Source of the DNA: Spirodela intermedia
Taxonomy: Eukaryota; Streptophyta; Magnoliopsida; Alismatales; Araceae
NCBI GenBank assembly: GCA_902729315.2
Contig: LR746269.1
Coordinates: 1,844,501 to 1,908,500, forward strand
Direction: 5' to 3'
DNA: 64,000 bases
The position numbers were made by a program, and so were the translations under genes. Shown here piece by piece: positions 35,321 through 58,807 of this stretch. A model generated the notes under the pieces. The model saw only the letters and a list, made by a program, of their open reading frames with translations, made no database searches and had not been told where the DNA came from. Each line of letters begins with the position of its first letter. The first letter of the stretch is position 1.

Positions 35321-38300
35321 ATGGCGCGTAATGCGAATAACCTGGAGAAGATGGCGTCCATCGACGCCCAGCTGCGGCTACTGGCCCCTGGGAAGGTCTC
35401 CGAGGACGACAAGCTCGTGGAATACGACGCGCTGCTCTTGGATCGCTTCCTCGACATTCTCCAGGACCTCCATGGAGAGGAGATCAGGGAAACGGTACGG
35501 AAATCAGCAGTCCTCCCTTCTGTCTCGATTCTCCTCTTCTTCCGTATGTACCGTACCGGTCTCAGTGAATATCTCCGAAATTAGGGCAGTCGGGGCCGTC
35601 ATCTGCCATATCAGAGTGGCTATTGGGGATCGGGATGAGGGTTCCTGACTGGTTCTCCTCTTCGCGTCGACAGGTTCAAGAGTGCTACGAGCTCTCCGCG
35701 GAGTACGAGGGGAAGAACGACCCGCAGAAGCTGGAGGAGCTCGGCGAGGTCCTCACGAGCCTGGATCCAGGCGACTCCATCGTCATCGCCAGTTCCTTCT
35801 CCCACATGCTCAACCTGGCCAACCTCGCCGAGGAGGTCCAGATTGCCCACCGCCGGCGCAACAAGAAGAAGAAGGGGGACTTCGTCGACGAGAACAACGC
35901 GACCACTGAGTCCGACATCGAAGAAACCCTAAAGAGGCTCGTGGGGCGGCTGAAGAAATCCCCCGAGGAGGTCTTCGACGCTCTGAAGAACCAGACCGTG
36001 GATCTCGTTCTGACCGCGCACCCAACGCAGTCGGTCCGCCGATCGCTGCTCCAGAAACACGGAAGGTGAATCGGATCAACTACGACGAATTCCTCACCTT
36101 CTCCATCGATCTCCTTCACTGCAATCACCCGAAATCGGGCCCCTCTTAATTCACAGAATCGGATAAAATCACTTCATTTCTAGCAGTCGGAGGAAGAAAT
36201 TTCTTGACCAAAAAGCCGATTAAACTTTCAGGATTCGGAATTGTCTGGCGCAGCTGTACGCCAAAGACATCACGCCTGATGACAAGCAAGAACTCGATGA
36301 GGCCCTCCAACGGGAGGTATCCATTTATTTATTTTATTCTCTTTCTTCAGAGTCATTTCTCATGAACATAAAGGTCCATGCATATTGTTTCATCCTTCGT
36401 TCCTCGATTGCCCCCCTCACTCTCTAATGCATTTATTTATTTTCAGGGTGATTAAATAAATTCCATCTCTGTTGTCCCCCCACCATAAATTGAAATATAT
36501 ACAAGATAAAATAAATTGAAAAAAAATGTATTTTTCCCAGCTTCAGATCTTTGAGCTCTACCCATTTCTCAAATGCTCACATCCAATCGTTAGCCCCCAA
36601 AAATATATATATTTTTTTTGGGAAAAAAAATGATTCGGAATCAACAGATCTCTGACTGAAGATGCTCAATGTGGGAACACTGCAGATCCAAGCTGCTTTC
36701 CGGACTGATGAAATCAGGAGAACTCCTCCGACTCCCCAGGATGAGATGAGGGCCGGGATGAGTTATTTCCATGAAACTATTTGGAAGGGCGTTCCGAGAT
36801 TCTTGCGCAGGGTTGACACTGCTTTGAAGAACATTGGCATAAATGAGCGCGTACCGTACAATGCTCCTCTCATCCAGTTCTCTTCCTGGATGGGTGGTGA
36901 CCGCGATGGTATGATCCTCTCTCTTCATGGATCGAAGTTAGCTTCGATTGGCTTTTCTTTCCTTCATCGGTTTTTTTTTTTTTTTTTTTTCTTCTGGTGT
37001 TCATCTTCCCTAGAACATGGTCTGGGCTGGAAATATTTATTTATTTAGTATTCAATTTTTTTGCCAGAAAGAAAACAGACTCCTCTTATGCCGCCAGCAT
37101 CTATTTTCTCAGGGGCATTTGAATATGATCAAACGCCATGGATTTTCTTGTGAATCTCCTCCTAGTTTCTTCTGGGTAGTATCAGAGATCCTACACATAA
37201 TGTCTATTCCTGATTTATTAATACAGTGACCTGTGTAAATGATTCAGGGAACCCAAGAGTGACTCCTGAGGTCACAAGGGACGTGTGCCTATTAGCCCGG
37301 ATGATGGCTGCCAACATGTACTACTCCCAGATAGAGGATCTGATGTTTGAGGTCTCGGCGGCTCTTCAACACTTTATCTCTAAAAATATCTGAATAAATA
37401 AATTAAAAAAAAAACGATCGGTGATCTATAAAATATTTTCTGCTTATTATTTTGCAGCTGTCTATGTGGCGATGCAGCGACGAACTGAGGAACCGGGCCA
37501 ATGAGCTGCTTCGGTCCTCGAAACGGGATGCGAAGCATTACATCGGTATTTATCAGCCACAAAGTTTATATTTTTCCCCCCGACATTGTTAGATATTATC
37601 GCCTGATATGGTTTAAATAAATAAATAAATAATTCCCATGATTTTTATTTTTTTTTATTTTTTTGCAGAATTTTGGAAACAGGTGCCGCCGAGTGAGCCT
37701 TACCGAGTCATCCTGGGTGATGTGAGGGATAAGCTCTATAACACGCGCGAACGCTCGCGCTTGCTGCTGTCGAATGGGACGTCCGACATCCCCGAGGAGG
37801 CCACCTTCACTGACGTCGAGCAGGTTTGATCCGACTTATTTAACTTATTTATTCGTTCTAGTTAGTTTTTGTCTCTGGATTTATTATGCATATAATTGGT
37901 ATGCGCAAGTCAACGCGAAGACCATTGAAAGAACTCATTGCTTATAAAGCGCTTAGCATCAGTCAAAGAAAGCGCTTAGATGTGAGGGAAAATGCTTGGT
38001 TTCTCTCTGATTTTTCTCTCCGAAATCCACTCTCCACTCTCGTTTCATATTTTCTATTAATCGCCACCGTTGTTGATATGTTCCTAGCCAAAAAAAATTT
38101 CCCTCTTGATCCTGACCATGCACAGACAAATCTAGGGCTCAGATCAGCTTGACTTTTGCCTTTCAAGGGGGCATAAATCTTACTAACCCAAAGACTTTAC
38201 TTGGTTCATGTGGAAAAATCAAGAACACGAGGACCAATCGTTGCAAATTCTTCAGATTGTTCTTCTAGAAGCCCATCATTTATTGTTATTATTATTTTTA

Positions 38301-38458
38301 TTATTTGTTGGCCGTAGTCATAATATTAAAAAATAAATAATGTCTCAAAAGGAACAATCTCAAGAACATGCAACGATAGATCATCCGTGTTCTTGAGAGG
38401 GTGTTCTGTTTTGAAGCATCATTTATTGCCAAACTGCAGGAGGGAAGGGATCATAGTA

Positions 38459-38499
<41 letters not shown>

Positions 38500-40565
38500 C
38501 ATCATCATCATCATCATCATCATTATCATAATCATGGTAAAATAAAAATAAAAATCCGGGTCGCCCTGGAGCTCTCTATTTATTTATCTGTTCTTCCTTG
38601 GTGTCCTTTCTTTCTGAGCATCATCATCATCATTGGTGGATGAGGTTGATGGATTTTAAATAAATAAATAAAAAATGTTGCAGTTTTTGGAGCCGCTGGA
38701 GCTGTGTTACCGATCTCTGTGCTCCGGCGGCGACCGCTCCGTCGCCGACGGCAGCCTCCTCGACTTCCTCCGGCAAGTCTCCACCTTCGGTCTGTCTCTG
38801 GTCCGCCTGGACATCCGGCAAGAGTCCGACCGCCACACCGATGTCATGACTGCCATCACCGAGCACCTGGGCATCGGAACCTACCGCGACTGGCCCGAGG
38901 AGCGCCGCCAGGAATGGCTCCTCTCCGAGCTCCGGGGAAAGCGGCCCCTCTTCGGGCCGGACCTCCCCAAGACCGCCGAGATCGCCGACGTCCTGGACAC
39001 CTTCCACGTCATCTCCGAGCTGCCCTCCGACAACTTCGGAGCCTACATCATCTCCATGGCGACGGCCCCCTCCGACGTGCTCGCCGTGGAGCTGTTGCAG
39101 AGGGAGTGCCGGGTGAAGAAGCCCTTGCGAGTGGTTCCCCTGTTCGAGAAGCTCGCCGATCTGGAGGCGGCGCCGGCGGCGGTGGCGAGGCTCTTCTCCA
39201 TCGACTGGTACAGGAACAGGATCGCCGGAAAGCAGGAGGTGATGATCGGCTACTCCGACTCCGGCAAGGACGCCGGCAGGTTCTCGGCGGCGTGGCAGCT
39301 GTACAAGGCGCAGGAGGAGCTCGTGAAGGTGGCCAAGGAGTACGGCGTGAAGCTCACCATGTTCCATGGCAGGGGAGGCACCGTGGGCCGCGGCGGCGGG
39401 CCCACCCACCTCGCCATCCTCTCCCAGCCGCCGGACACAATCAATGGCTCCCTGAGGGTGACAGTGCAGGGGGAGGTGATCGAGCAGTGCTTTGGAGAGG
39501 AGCACCTCTGTTTCAGGACTCTCCAGCGCTTCACCGCCGCCACCTTGGAGCACGGTATGAACCCACCCGTCTCGCCCAAGCCCGAGTGGCGGGCTCTCAT
39601 GGACCGCATGGCCCTCGTCGCCACCGAGGAGTACCGCTCCGTCGTCTTCCACGAGCCCCGCTTCGTCGAGTACTTCCGTCTGGTACACACATTGCATCCG
39701 TTCTTCTTCTTCGTCTCCTCCTCTCCTCGTCCTCCTCTTCCTTCCTCATGTATGATGTATGATGTTGTATGGTGATGGTCTTGGGGATGTGGGGCAGGCG
39801 ACGCCGGAGACGGAGTACGGGAGGATGAACATAGGGAGCAGGCCGTCGAAGAGGAGGCCGAGCGGGGGGATCGAGACGCTGAGGGCGATACCGTGGATAT
39901 TCGCGTGGACTCAGACGAGGTTCCACCTGCCGGTGTGGCTGGGCTTCGGCGCCGCGTTCCGGCGGGTGCTGGACGAGGACATCCGGAACCTGCACGCGCT
40001 ACAGGAGATGTACAACGCGTGGCCCTTCTTCCGAGTCACCGTGGACCTGGTGGAGATGGTCTTCGCCAAGGGCAACCCCGTCATCGCCGCCCTCTACGAC
40101 AAGCTCCTCGTCTCCCAGGACCTCTGGTCCTTTGGGGAGCACCTCCGCAACAAGTACGAGGAGACCAAGAGCCTCCTCCTCCAGGTCCTCCTCCTTCCTC
40201 TGTTATCTTCTTCCTCTGTTATCTTCTTCTTCTTGCTCTGAGCTTGGTTGGTGTTGGTTGGGTGGCAGGTGGCGGGGCACAGGAACCTGCTCGAGGGGGA
40301 CCCGTACCTGAAGCAGAGGCTGAGGCTGCGGGACTCGTACATCACGACGCTGAACGTGTGCCAGGCGTACACTCTGAAGCGCATCAGGGACCCCGAGTTC
40401 CGCGTGAATCTGCGGCCGCATCTGTCCAAAGAGGTGATGAAGGCCAGCGCCTCCGGGGCGGACCTCGTCAACCTCAACCCCACCAGCGAGTACGCCCCCG
40501 GCCTCGAGGACACGCTCATCCTCACCATGAAGGGCATCGCCGCCGGCCTCCAGAACACCGGCTGA
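35321..40565 (+). CDS. PPC: Phosphoenolpyruvate carboxylase, plant type, C3-like
   Basis: Ten exons: 35321-35494, 35674-36065, 36232-36316, 36686-36908, 37248-37351, 37458-37545, 37669-37823, 38684-39682, 39798-40184, 40269-40565; 967 aa. Cytosolic enzyme carboxylating PEP with bicarbonate to oxaloacetate. The N-terminal phosphorylation site [11 protein letters not shown] (Ser13), catalytic LTAHPTQS (His174), [27 protein letters not shown] and the C-terminal QNTG are all present. Ala776 in PWIFAWTQT is the residue that is Ser in most C4 isoforms, and Arg886 in [10 protein letters not shown] is the malate-sensitive residue. Both point to a C3/housekeeping or CAM-type enzyme. Exon 8 (999 nt) is very GC-rich. 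Intron 7 (860 bp) carries an (AAT)n(ATC)n repeat. The start was chosen by the family N terminus. Confidence 0.98.
38461..38523 (+). repeat. (AAT)n-(ATC)n compound microsatellite in PEPC intron 7
   Basis: About 13 AAT units pass directly into about 8 ATC units. It reads as poly-Asn/poly-His in one frame but lies between exons 7 and 8. Confidence 0.95.
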
Positions 40566-41379
40566 CAACACCCAATCAACGCCCAATGGGGAGAGAGAGA
40601 GAGAGATGGAGCCCGGTCTTGGTCTTCTCTCGGCCTTAAATGCTCTGGCGAGATTAGATCAGAGGGAATATGAGTACCATGGTTTCCATTGCTCTGTTAC
40701 TCAATGAATAAATAAAACGTATTTTATTTTTATGAGAGGGAGAGACAGAGAGAGAGAGAGAGAGGCACTTGGCATTAGCTGATCCCATCCTGATTAGGCT
40801 TAATGTCCCCAGTTAGGACCATCCCGATTAGGCCATATATATCTGTATGGTCAGGGCTTCCCAATTAAGAAGCCGCCTCAACTAGGCTTCATCCTGTGAA
40901 TTGTTTCTCTCTCTAGAAAAAGAAGAGAAAGAAGAGAGAGAAATCGGATCATCAACACGCATGAATAAGATGGAGACCCACCAAATGAACTCATAAACGA
41001 AAGACGCGTTGGCGTCACAAGAGTTTGTTGGCCCGAGCTGGTCCGACAGTTGACATTAGTGAAGACGGCTCTCCAGAGATCACCTCCTCCTCCCCCCTCC
41101 CCCCACCCTTCCACAGGTTCGTTATGAGGTCAACGCACAGAAGTCTCCCCAGTAGATGAAGGGTACTGAGAGCATCTCATCGGACCCATCGCCGATTCCC
41201 ACATACATCCAGGTTTCTCTCAAGAACAAGAAGAAATCAAAGGAAAATCGAGCGTCCCCAATTAGACAGACGACGTCTCTCTGTTGATATATATATAGAT
41301 ATATATATATATATATATGTACGCGGATGAGGGCCCCAGTTGACCTCAAGGCCGGGTTAACCATTAGCCTGGGTCAAAG
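40566..41379. other. Convergent PEPC/CID 3' spacer
   Basis: Holds both 3' UTRs. Overlapping AATAAA signals at 40707-40716, about 145 nt after the PEPC stop, are the likely PEPC poly(A) signal. GA tracts flank it near 40738-40765. An AT dinucleotide run lies at about 41287-41318. Confidence 0.6.
40707..40716 (+). terminator. Likely PEPC polyadenylation signal
   Basis: Two overlapping AATAAA hexamers about 145 nt downstream of the PEPC stop codon, in AT-rich context. Confidence 0.55.
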
Positions 41380-44300
41380 TCAAGTCATCATCGCGCGAGG
41401 GACCCGCGGCCTCACGGGGGTCTTCGAGGGGCTGACCCTGGAATTTTTTCAAGGGAGCTCATAGTCAGAAGGCGGCTGAAGTCAGCGCATTGCGCAGGGG
41501 GCGGGAGGAGGGCATCCATCTCAGATCTGCCATACCTGACTGGAAGAGCTCCCAGAAGCATGCCGCTGCAGTTCAGCGCGATCAGGGCGCTCTCCGCCTG
41601 CCACGAGGAGAAGCAGAGGACGGGAGAGCTCAGAGAGAGAAAATGGGGAAAAGTTACAGTTTCTTTTTTTCTTTCTAGAGAGAGAACAATCAATTGGCCA
41701 TTTTTCCTAATTCTACTCGAAGAAATCGATATAACTGCATAAAATAGTTGCAAAATTAATCATATTATTCGACCAAATATGCAATTTAAATAAATTTAAT
41801 AAATTTTAATGAGAAGATAAAGAAACCCAGTCAAGAACCGAAAAAAGAAGACGTATCTATGAATTTTTTTAAAAATTACACCAACAACAAGAACCCAGCA
41901 GAAAAACCTGAAAGAAAGATTCATAAGTCGTAAACTTGATTTAAATTCAAGGGCTAAATAAAAAAATCCAGCAAGGAAAACCTAACAAAAGATTGAATAA
42001 GAAAATACAGAAAAAAACCTAAAAGGAAAAATTATTCACATACTTTAAATTGAATGACCTAAAAAGATATTTATTCATTAGCTACTGAATCTATACATGA
42101 GAGTTCCACCTGGCCATCTTCATTTTCAGGCTGATCACAGTCTGATTCCAAATGATTCCGCAGTTTGATCGACATATCAATTATTTTTTCTTAGGATTCT
42201 GCTTCGTGTTCCATTTCCTGGAGTGAATAATGCTCTCACGATGAAAGACACATTAAACGCCTCACTTATTGGGTTGAAAGCATGATCCCACATCTAGGAA
42301 TTGCTGATCATTAGACGCACATATCATAATCCTAGACCACATTGTTCCATCTTCATTTTGGCTATAGATGATGTTGCAATAAAAAAAAAAAGAAGAGGTG
42401 GCAAGCTACTAAAACGTATCCAGTTCATAGTAAAAACAGCAGATACGTTGACTTAATGCCTGATTTTTACATATTTAATGCTGCACTCCAGAGAGTATTA
42501 ATAAAATTATGCTAAAGAAACACACCCAGAGAGACTAGTAATTTCCCAATATTCTTCCTCGATAAATTGGAAAATATTTTTGTAAGAACGATTCTAGCTT
42601 CTTTGAACGTGGACTACGCACAGAAAAGATATCATCTGCTTCACATGCTTGCTGGAATTAGATGGACTAAGGGAAAATTTCAAAACTAGAATCCAGATGC
42701 CGATACGAAAACAGTGTGCTGTATTATCAGTTACTTTAAAAGAGAGGTCAACGCGTGAAACTCTCTGAACGAGATGAAGCGACGATGTTCTGGGATCCTT
42801 ACCAGGACGAACTCAACAAAGGCAATGCGTGTGGAGTGCACATGATCCCCTAAGAGCCTCAGACGGGATACCTGCTCAAAACAAATCATGTTACGAAGAG
42901 CTCTCCCTTTTTTATCATTGACCGAGAACAAAGGGGCCTGAGAAACAGCGCTGACCTCGCCGCAGCATGTTTCAAAAAATGCTTTGACATCTGCCTGCGT
43001 CACCTGAACCGAGGACATAGATGCAACTCGTGAGATGGGAAAAAAAAAAAAAAGAGTTGACAAGAAGAAAGCGTGTCAAAAGCACCCAGAAGGATCCCAC
43101 AGTGTTTGACCACCCTCAAAAGAAATAAAAAAAGTCAACCCAGAATACCTTCTTATCGATGTTTGTACAATAAACTGTCCTTGCACACATCTCTCTCTCA
43201 TCTTCAGACTGCATGCCAGAGCCCAACATCAGAATCCAGCGCAAGATGATTCTCAAGAGGGAAAAGGGAAGATGATACTCAGGGGAGGGGGGGGGGGGTT
43301 CAGGAATGCACACCCGTGGTAGAAATGTGGGATTCACTGGCAAGATGGCAGTTTTTGAAGGTAACACTCGGACTGGATAGTATCCGAGCACGGTCCCCCC
43401 AAGATTCAGTGCTACCCTCGCACCCTCTGTTACATACAGGTTCGGCATTGTGAGTAGTAGTAGTAGTAGTAGTAGAAGAAGAGCGGTTTGATGGGAACTT
43501 ACGTTCATCGGCAAACTCTATGAAGGCAAAACGGAGGATTGAGTGAGGGTCGCCACAGACACGGCAGTCCAGGACCTTCAGGCAAATCAGAAAGGGCAGA
43601 TAAATTGATGCACACCATAATAGATGCAGTGCCCGATGAGCCACTGCAGCAGGAATATGGTGATGCACGAGAACAGCTATATGAAACCATTTTCATGACA
43701 GATAGACAGTGACCTGAATCCGGAGAAAATTCACCTAAAATAGATAATATTGGGTTTAAACAAATTTAAATGTCTCAACGTTGCAGACAAATTGCTGTTT
43801 CTTCAAATATCCCACCACTGCGGTCCATTGGCTTTTTGTTTATTTAACTTCCTTATAAAATAATGTAAAATCACTTCCAACCCTGAAATTCACCATTTTA
43901 TAACATTGAAATATTATTTACTGGTTTTAAAAAAAGCCCATGCCTTCAGCTCCAGAATTATCTGATGGGTAGGGGAAAGAAAACAAATACTGTATCATAA
44001 TTCCTCATCTTTCTCAGCTAATTCATTTTAGGGGAGGACAATGCTAGAAAAATTCAAAGCATATAAAATATATAAATGTTACTGTAAAACGGAAGTTCTC
44101 AATGTAAAAAATCAAAAAATGTGATCTTCCTCAAGATCCCGCAGAAAAAAAGACCAAATCTGTACATAAAACACCTCTGCTTTCATCTACTGATTGAATA
44201 TAAAAAACAAATTAGATGAAAAAGTTGAAAACGTAAGGAACTACATTGAGAATGTAACAAGAACCTCAGAGTACTCAAGAGGTTCCAACAAGATTACAAG

Positions 44301-45668
44301 TACTTCTACAAGTAGCGGGGGATTTTTAGAAAAAAATACAGGGCACAATATAAAGCTTTGGCATTGACCGAGAGATTGCTCTACGGAGAAGTTTGCACTG
44401 GATAATGCCCAAGTGGATACACATCGATCATATCTAAGAATTGGATCAGCTGCTGCAAACCCATATTATTAAAATACAGGTTATTATGTAGAGATCTGAA
44501 AGGATGAGATTGTTAAAAAGACGACTTAAGACAGTGATGATAATGAGGGGGTAGGATATTCGCTGATGACAGCAATCTTCGATGGTCAACTGTCAGTAAG
44601 GAGTCTATCAGGCTGTCTTAAAATCGTGACAATTGATTAGAAGGAAGAGCTATGGCAGGATAACTTCTCTCTCTGGTCTTTACTTGTAGAAATCCGACGG
44701 GTGAAGACGGAAATAAATATGAAAAATTAAACTCATTAAACTTACTTGCCCACAACTCGTAAAAAGTGCAGCAAGCTGCTCCTCGGTCACCTGTCAAGAA
44801 AACAAGGCTCAAACGAAATCAGAATCGACTGCTTGACGACGTTGGAGACCAATGAAAGAAGAACACGGGTAGAAACGATTTGATCACAAGAGATCCAACA
44901 CAAAAGTCACAACAGTGGGCAGATGCCGTCATACATTGGTATCAATATCAGAAACGTAGACAGTTCTCCGGATGCTGTCTTCTCTTTGAGCATTTAGGAC
45001 CCTCTCGTTTATCTTCTTCCCTCGGCTACTGTAATTCTTCTTCTGCAGAAATAAACCAATCTGTCAGGAATTTTTTTGCCAGCATGAGCTTAAAAGGGTC
45101 CTGAGAACCCGCTTGGATCGACGAGTTTGGTATCATTTCTCCATCAGCTTCTATATCGGGCTGCAATTTTCTTCGGATGGAAGAACCAGTCGGTGAAACC
45201 GGGCGCCATGAACAAGTGGGAGAAACGATCGTAGCGGATTGAGAAACGGACAGGGTAGTTGTAGACATCGCTGTGATTTTGATCAAAGGGAGAACGACGA
45301 GGAATAAGAGAAGGTTGTACCCTGCGGGAGTTATTCAACACGTCGTTGCCGGAGTCCTTGAGATTCCCAAAATCGACCTCAGCGCCGCCGGCCGCAACAA
45401 AGATTGGGGCGTCGGGGGACAGAATTCCATTGGGCTTCGCGCCAGCGGAGGCGATCGCCTTCGTGGGGGAAGTAAATTTGGAGGATGGAACGAATTCCTC
45501 GGCCGACGGGTTAAGCTTGGACAGGAGATTGACCAGGTCCCGGACGCCATTTCGGAAGTCAGACGCGGGATCGGAAGATGGCGATGATGGGGGAGGAGAG
45601 GAGGGAGTTCCACGATGGGGGAACTGGCGATCGTCCGACCCGATCGAGTTCTCGGCGACTGCAGCCAT
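41380..45668 (-). CDS. CID: Polyadenylate-binding protein-interacting protein, CID8-13 class
   Basis: Ten exons, minus strand: 45668-45321, 45042-44935, 44790-44746, 43575-43503, 43426-43314, 43208-43149, 43003-42956, 42871-42803, 41597-41536, 41437-41380; 327 aa. The N terminus carries a PAM2 motif (LSKLNPSAEEFVPSS, 49-63) that binds the MLLE domain of poly(A)-binding protein. A basic linker (RGKKINERVLNAQRED) leads into RRM1 (from RTVYVSDID, 142; RNP1-like LRFAFIEF). RRM2 starts at RTVYCTNID (239; RIAFVEF). The tail VRVSPSKTPVRPR is the family ending. This layout is that of Arabidopsis CID8-CID13, thought to act in mRNA translation or stability. The last exon is only 58 nt; reading through its intron gives a wrong C terminus. 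Intron 7 is in phase and stop-free. The very short exons are normal for the family. Confidence 0.95.
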
Positions 45669-47859
45669 TCCTCTGTCCTTCGGCCCCTCGATCGATCACA
45701 AACGATCGGAACGACCGACGAAGAAGAGAGATAAATCTGCGGAAAAATCAAGCAAAAAGTCTTCGACGCCGCGAATCAACAGCGGAAAAGGACGAGCGAT
45801 GAACAGGCTAGAAACCGATGCAGACGGTAGATTTTATTTTTCTAGACAAGTAGAGAAAGCCTCGAACAAGAGAGCATTCGTCCAAGGATGGCCTAGCGCG
45901 CGGAGAATTGCGCACAAAAGTGGCAAAAAACCTTATTTCTCGTCCAATCCCCGTTAGCTTCTCGCCCCTCTTCCCCTCCCTCAAACCCCTTCCCTCCCCC
46001 CCACCTCCCAGGTTCCACCACCTCTCAGGCCGTAGAGGGAGAATGAAAGCAGCAGAGACGCGGCAAGCGAGAAGGGGAGACGTCCACGCCTGGCCCGTCA
46101 ACAGACGACCAAAGAAGAAGAAGCAAAGATGGAGAAGAAGGAGAGGAGGAAGAAGAAGAAGAAGGAGAAAAGAGAGATGATGACGGGGGAGAGGGTTAAG
46201 ATCGTCGTCACTGCAGCGGAATTGTGAAGGGAAAAGTAACGGGGAGGTGAGCTGAGACGATGACGTCAGTACCCGTCATCGAGGTTATTACGGCAGGGGG
46301 GGCGGGGGGGGGACTGTTATTACCACCCCCCACCCCTCACCGCTATCCAGAGAGAGAGAGAGAGAGAGAGTCCCTCGAGAGTGCGATATCGCGGCCCGTT
46401 TTCTCGCGATAAGACCGCCCGCTTTCTAATGGTTCTTCTCGCGTAGTGGGTCCGCCAACCGAAAAAGACCGTTCGTTGTAACTAACCCGGCCGCCGCCCC
46501 GGCATTTAAGCGTCGGGCCGAATGTCACCGAGCCCGGGCCAGTAGAAAAGCCCGAAAAGCAGTTGGGCAGAGGCGTGGAAATCTGCCGCAAAGTTCTCTA
46601 GAAATCAGTCACGGGCCGGGCCGAGTTTCTTTACGAGGTTTATCCACGGCCCAAAGACGGAACTTTGGGCCGGTCCATTGGCCGGTCTCGGTTTATATTT
46701 TTCTTTAATATTGTGCGATAAAAAATAAATAAGCTGTCTATTTCTTCTATTACCTCCACAGTATCTTATTGGGCCGACATGGAGCCCACGTGGCCGACAA
46801 AGAATCACAGCCGCTCATCATCCCGCCGCGCCTTGGACGGCGGTGATTGAGCCGATGGGACCCAGACGATTTTGCGGGCCCCGCGGGTTGGATCTAGCGA
46901 AGCGGTGGATTAAAACACGGCGCGACCTTCCCACCTGCCGAGAGCTGATATATTCAACCGGTAGACTTAGGAGTCACGCCGTACGGAGGACAGAGAGACA
47001 GAGAGAGAGAGAGAGAGAGATTCATTAGTATTCCGCGTGGTTCACCGTGGGCTGGGCCGTCGCGCCTCTACATCTCTGTTGACCATCCCGAGGCGGTGCC
47101 GGCGACAAACCAGTCTTTGCCCTCCCCCCGCCGCCCCCGGAAAGGAGAAGACGACCGTCTTTCCTCGTTGGGTCTCCGCGACCGGCATTAATGACCGCCA
47201 ACAGCTGATAAACATACCCTAATCGAAATCACAATCCACAGCTGACAAATGGCGTAATCTCGGGCCACGCCGATCTGGGTCTTTGTGAGTTGTTACGCGG
47301 AGAGAGAGGAAGAAGCAGCTGCCCCCCCCCCTCTCTCTCTCTCTCGCTCTTGAACAGCTTGACAAAATCAATTGGACCTATGGCCTGGTTGACCGAGGAG
47401 GATGGACGCCCACGGATAGTACTTGGGTTCGTCAAAGGTAGACTTTTTGCCTGGCCGCCTGTTTCTTATATTATTTTTACCCCGCGTGGAGGGCCGTACC
47501 GAAGAATAAACGCCCAAATCCGTCCAATAGGAAGAATGTCAACTGAGGCCCCCCAGAGCGGATTTCAAAGCCTACGCGGAGGATTATCTATTCAACGGCT
47601 GGCAGAAATTACGATGATGTGTGTGTGTGTGTCTCTCTCCGTTGACTACGGTGCGGCCAGATGCCCATCGACATCTTCGGGGAAGGAAACTGACCGCGGG
47701 ATAATTTATTCAGTCCACATTAAAAAAATGGAATCGACATAACTTTAGTGAGAGATCGCGTGTTTTTAATGCATTCATGGATTGAGATATCCGCACCGCA
47801 CCGACGCTGGCATTTTGTCTCTACGAGAGAAACAGATTCGCCAGGAAAAGCCCAGATCC

Positions 47860-47907
<48 letters not shown>

Positions 47908-48176
47908 TTAAAAATGGAAGGTTCGAAGACAAGAGAGGCATAAACATCACTACACGTAGAGATACAGATCGACGGAGGAGATGACGTCCCAGTTTCCATG
48001 TTCATACCAGGGAGGCGGCGGGGTTCTTCCCCCGCAAACCCCCCAATAGTGCGAGCGAATCTGTACATCAATCGACTGCCAGCCGCACAGAGAGAGGTCA
48101 ATGACAATGCAAGTCAACGCTGGAGGGGAGCGAGAGAGAGAGAGAGAGAGAGGAGAGGGGGGGAGGGGGGTTTGAC
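45669..48176. promoter_or_regulatory. CID upstream region and MPK6 3' flank
   Basis: Nearest the CID start lies its leader, then a polypurine GAA/GGA stretch (46108-46178), poly-G runs (46291-46313) and (GA)n (46351-46370). GGGCC/TGGGCC site-II-like motifs lie at 46510-46790. A perfect (CT)n tract lies at 47863-47903 and (GA)n just beyond the MPK6 stop. No protein family recognised in any frame. Confidence 0.5.
47863..47903 (+). repeat. (CT)20 microsatellite
   Basis: Perfect CT run in the CID/MPK6 spacer, about 270 bp beyond the MPK6 stop codon. On the MPK6 strand it is a GA run. Confidence 0.95.
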
Positions 48177-58413
<10,237 letters not shown>

Positions 58414-58648
58414 CCCTTCCCCTCTTCCTCAATCCAACAAGCCCTAGAAATCCCCCAACGCTAGACAAGGAAGAACAAGCACAAGCCCCTCCCGGCAGCT
58501 CTCTCTCCCTCTCCGTTCTTCTTCCCCCCTCCGTCCTCCGCCCCACCTCGTCCGCCTCCAAATTCCAATGCTCGCTTAAATCAGGTTCAATCACTCCTTT
58601 TCTCTCCCTAGCTGTTTATTTATTCGTAAGAATACAGGAAACCAGCAG

Positions 58649-58650
<2 letters not shown>

Positions 58651-58686
<36 letters not shown>
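58651..58686 (+). repeat. (GA)18 microsatellite upstream of MPK6
   Basis: Perfect GA run about 240 bp upstream of the MPK6 start codon, read as CT on the MPK6 strand. Confidence 0.95.
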
Positions 58687-58689
<3 letters not shown>

Positions 58690-58807
58690 GGACAAAAGCG
58701 AGAGCCGCTGAGGGGCTGTTAACCACTTGTCTCTTTCCGCCACCTTTTTCGGTACCCGGTCCAGTTTATTAACTCGTTATCTCGACCGGCGGATGCGGAC
58801 AAATCTC

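Noticed and set aside
38401-38643. ORF with poly-Asn and poly-His runs
   Set aside because: Translation of an (AAT)n(ATC)n microsatellite inside PEPC intron 7.
38630-39697. 355-codon minus-strand ORF and long plus-strand alternative frames across PEPC exon 8
   Set aside because: They are shadows of the very GC-rich PEPC exon. The true frame carries all PEPC catalytic motifs.
41412-41535. Reading straight on from CID exon 9 to a stop at 41412
   Set aside because: Loses the family ending. A GTATGG donor at 41535 and an acceptor above 41437 give the conserved VSPSKTPVRPR tail instead.
43283-43299. Poly-G run as a candidate G-quadruplex control element
   Set aside because: It lies in a CID intron as a single homopolymer without spaced G tracts; more likely simple-sequence slippage.
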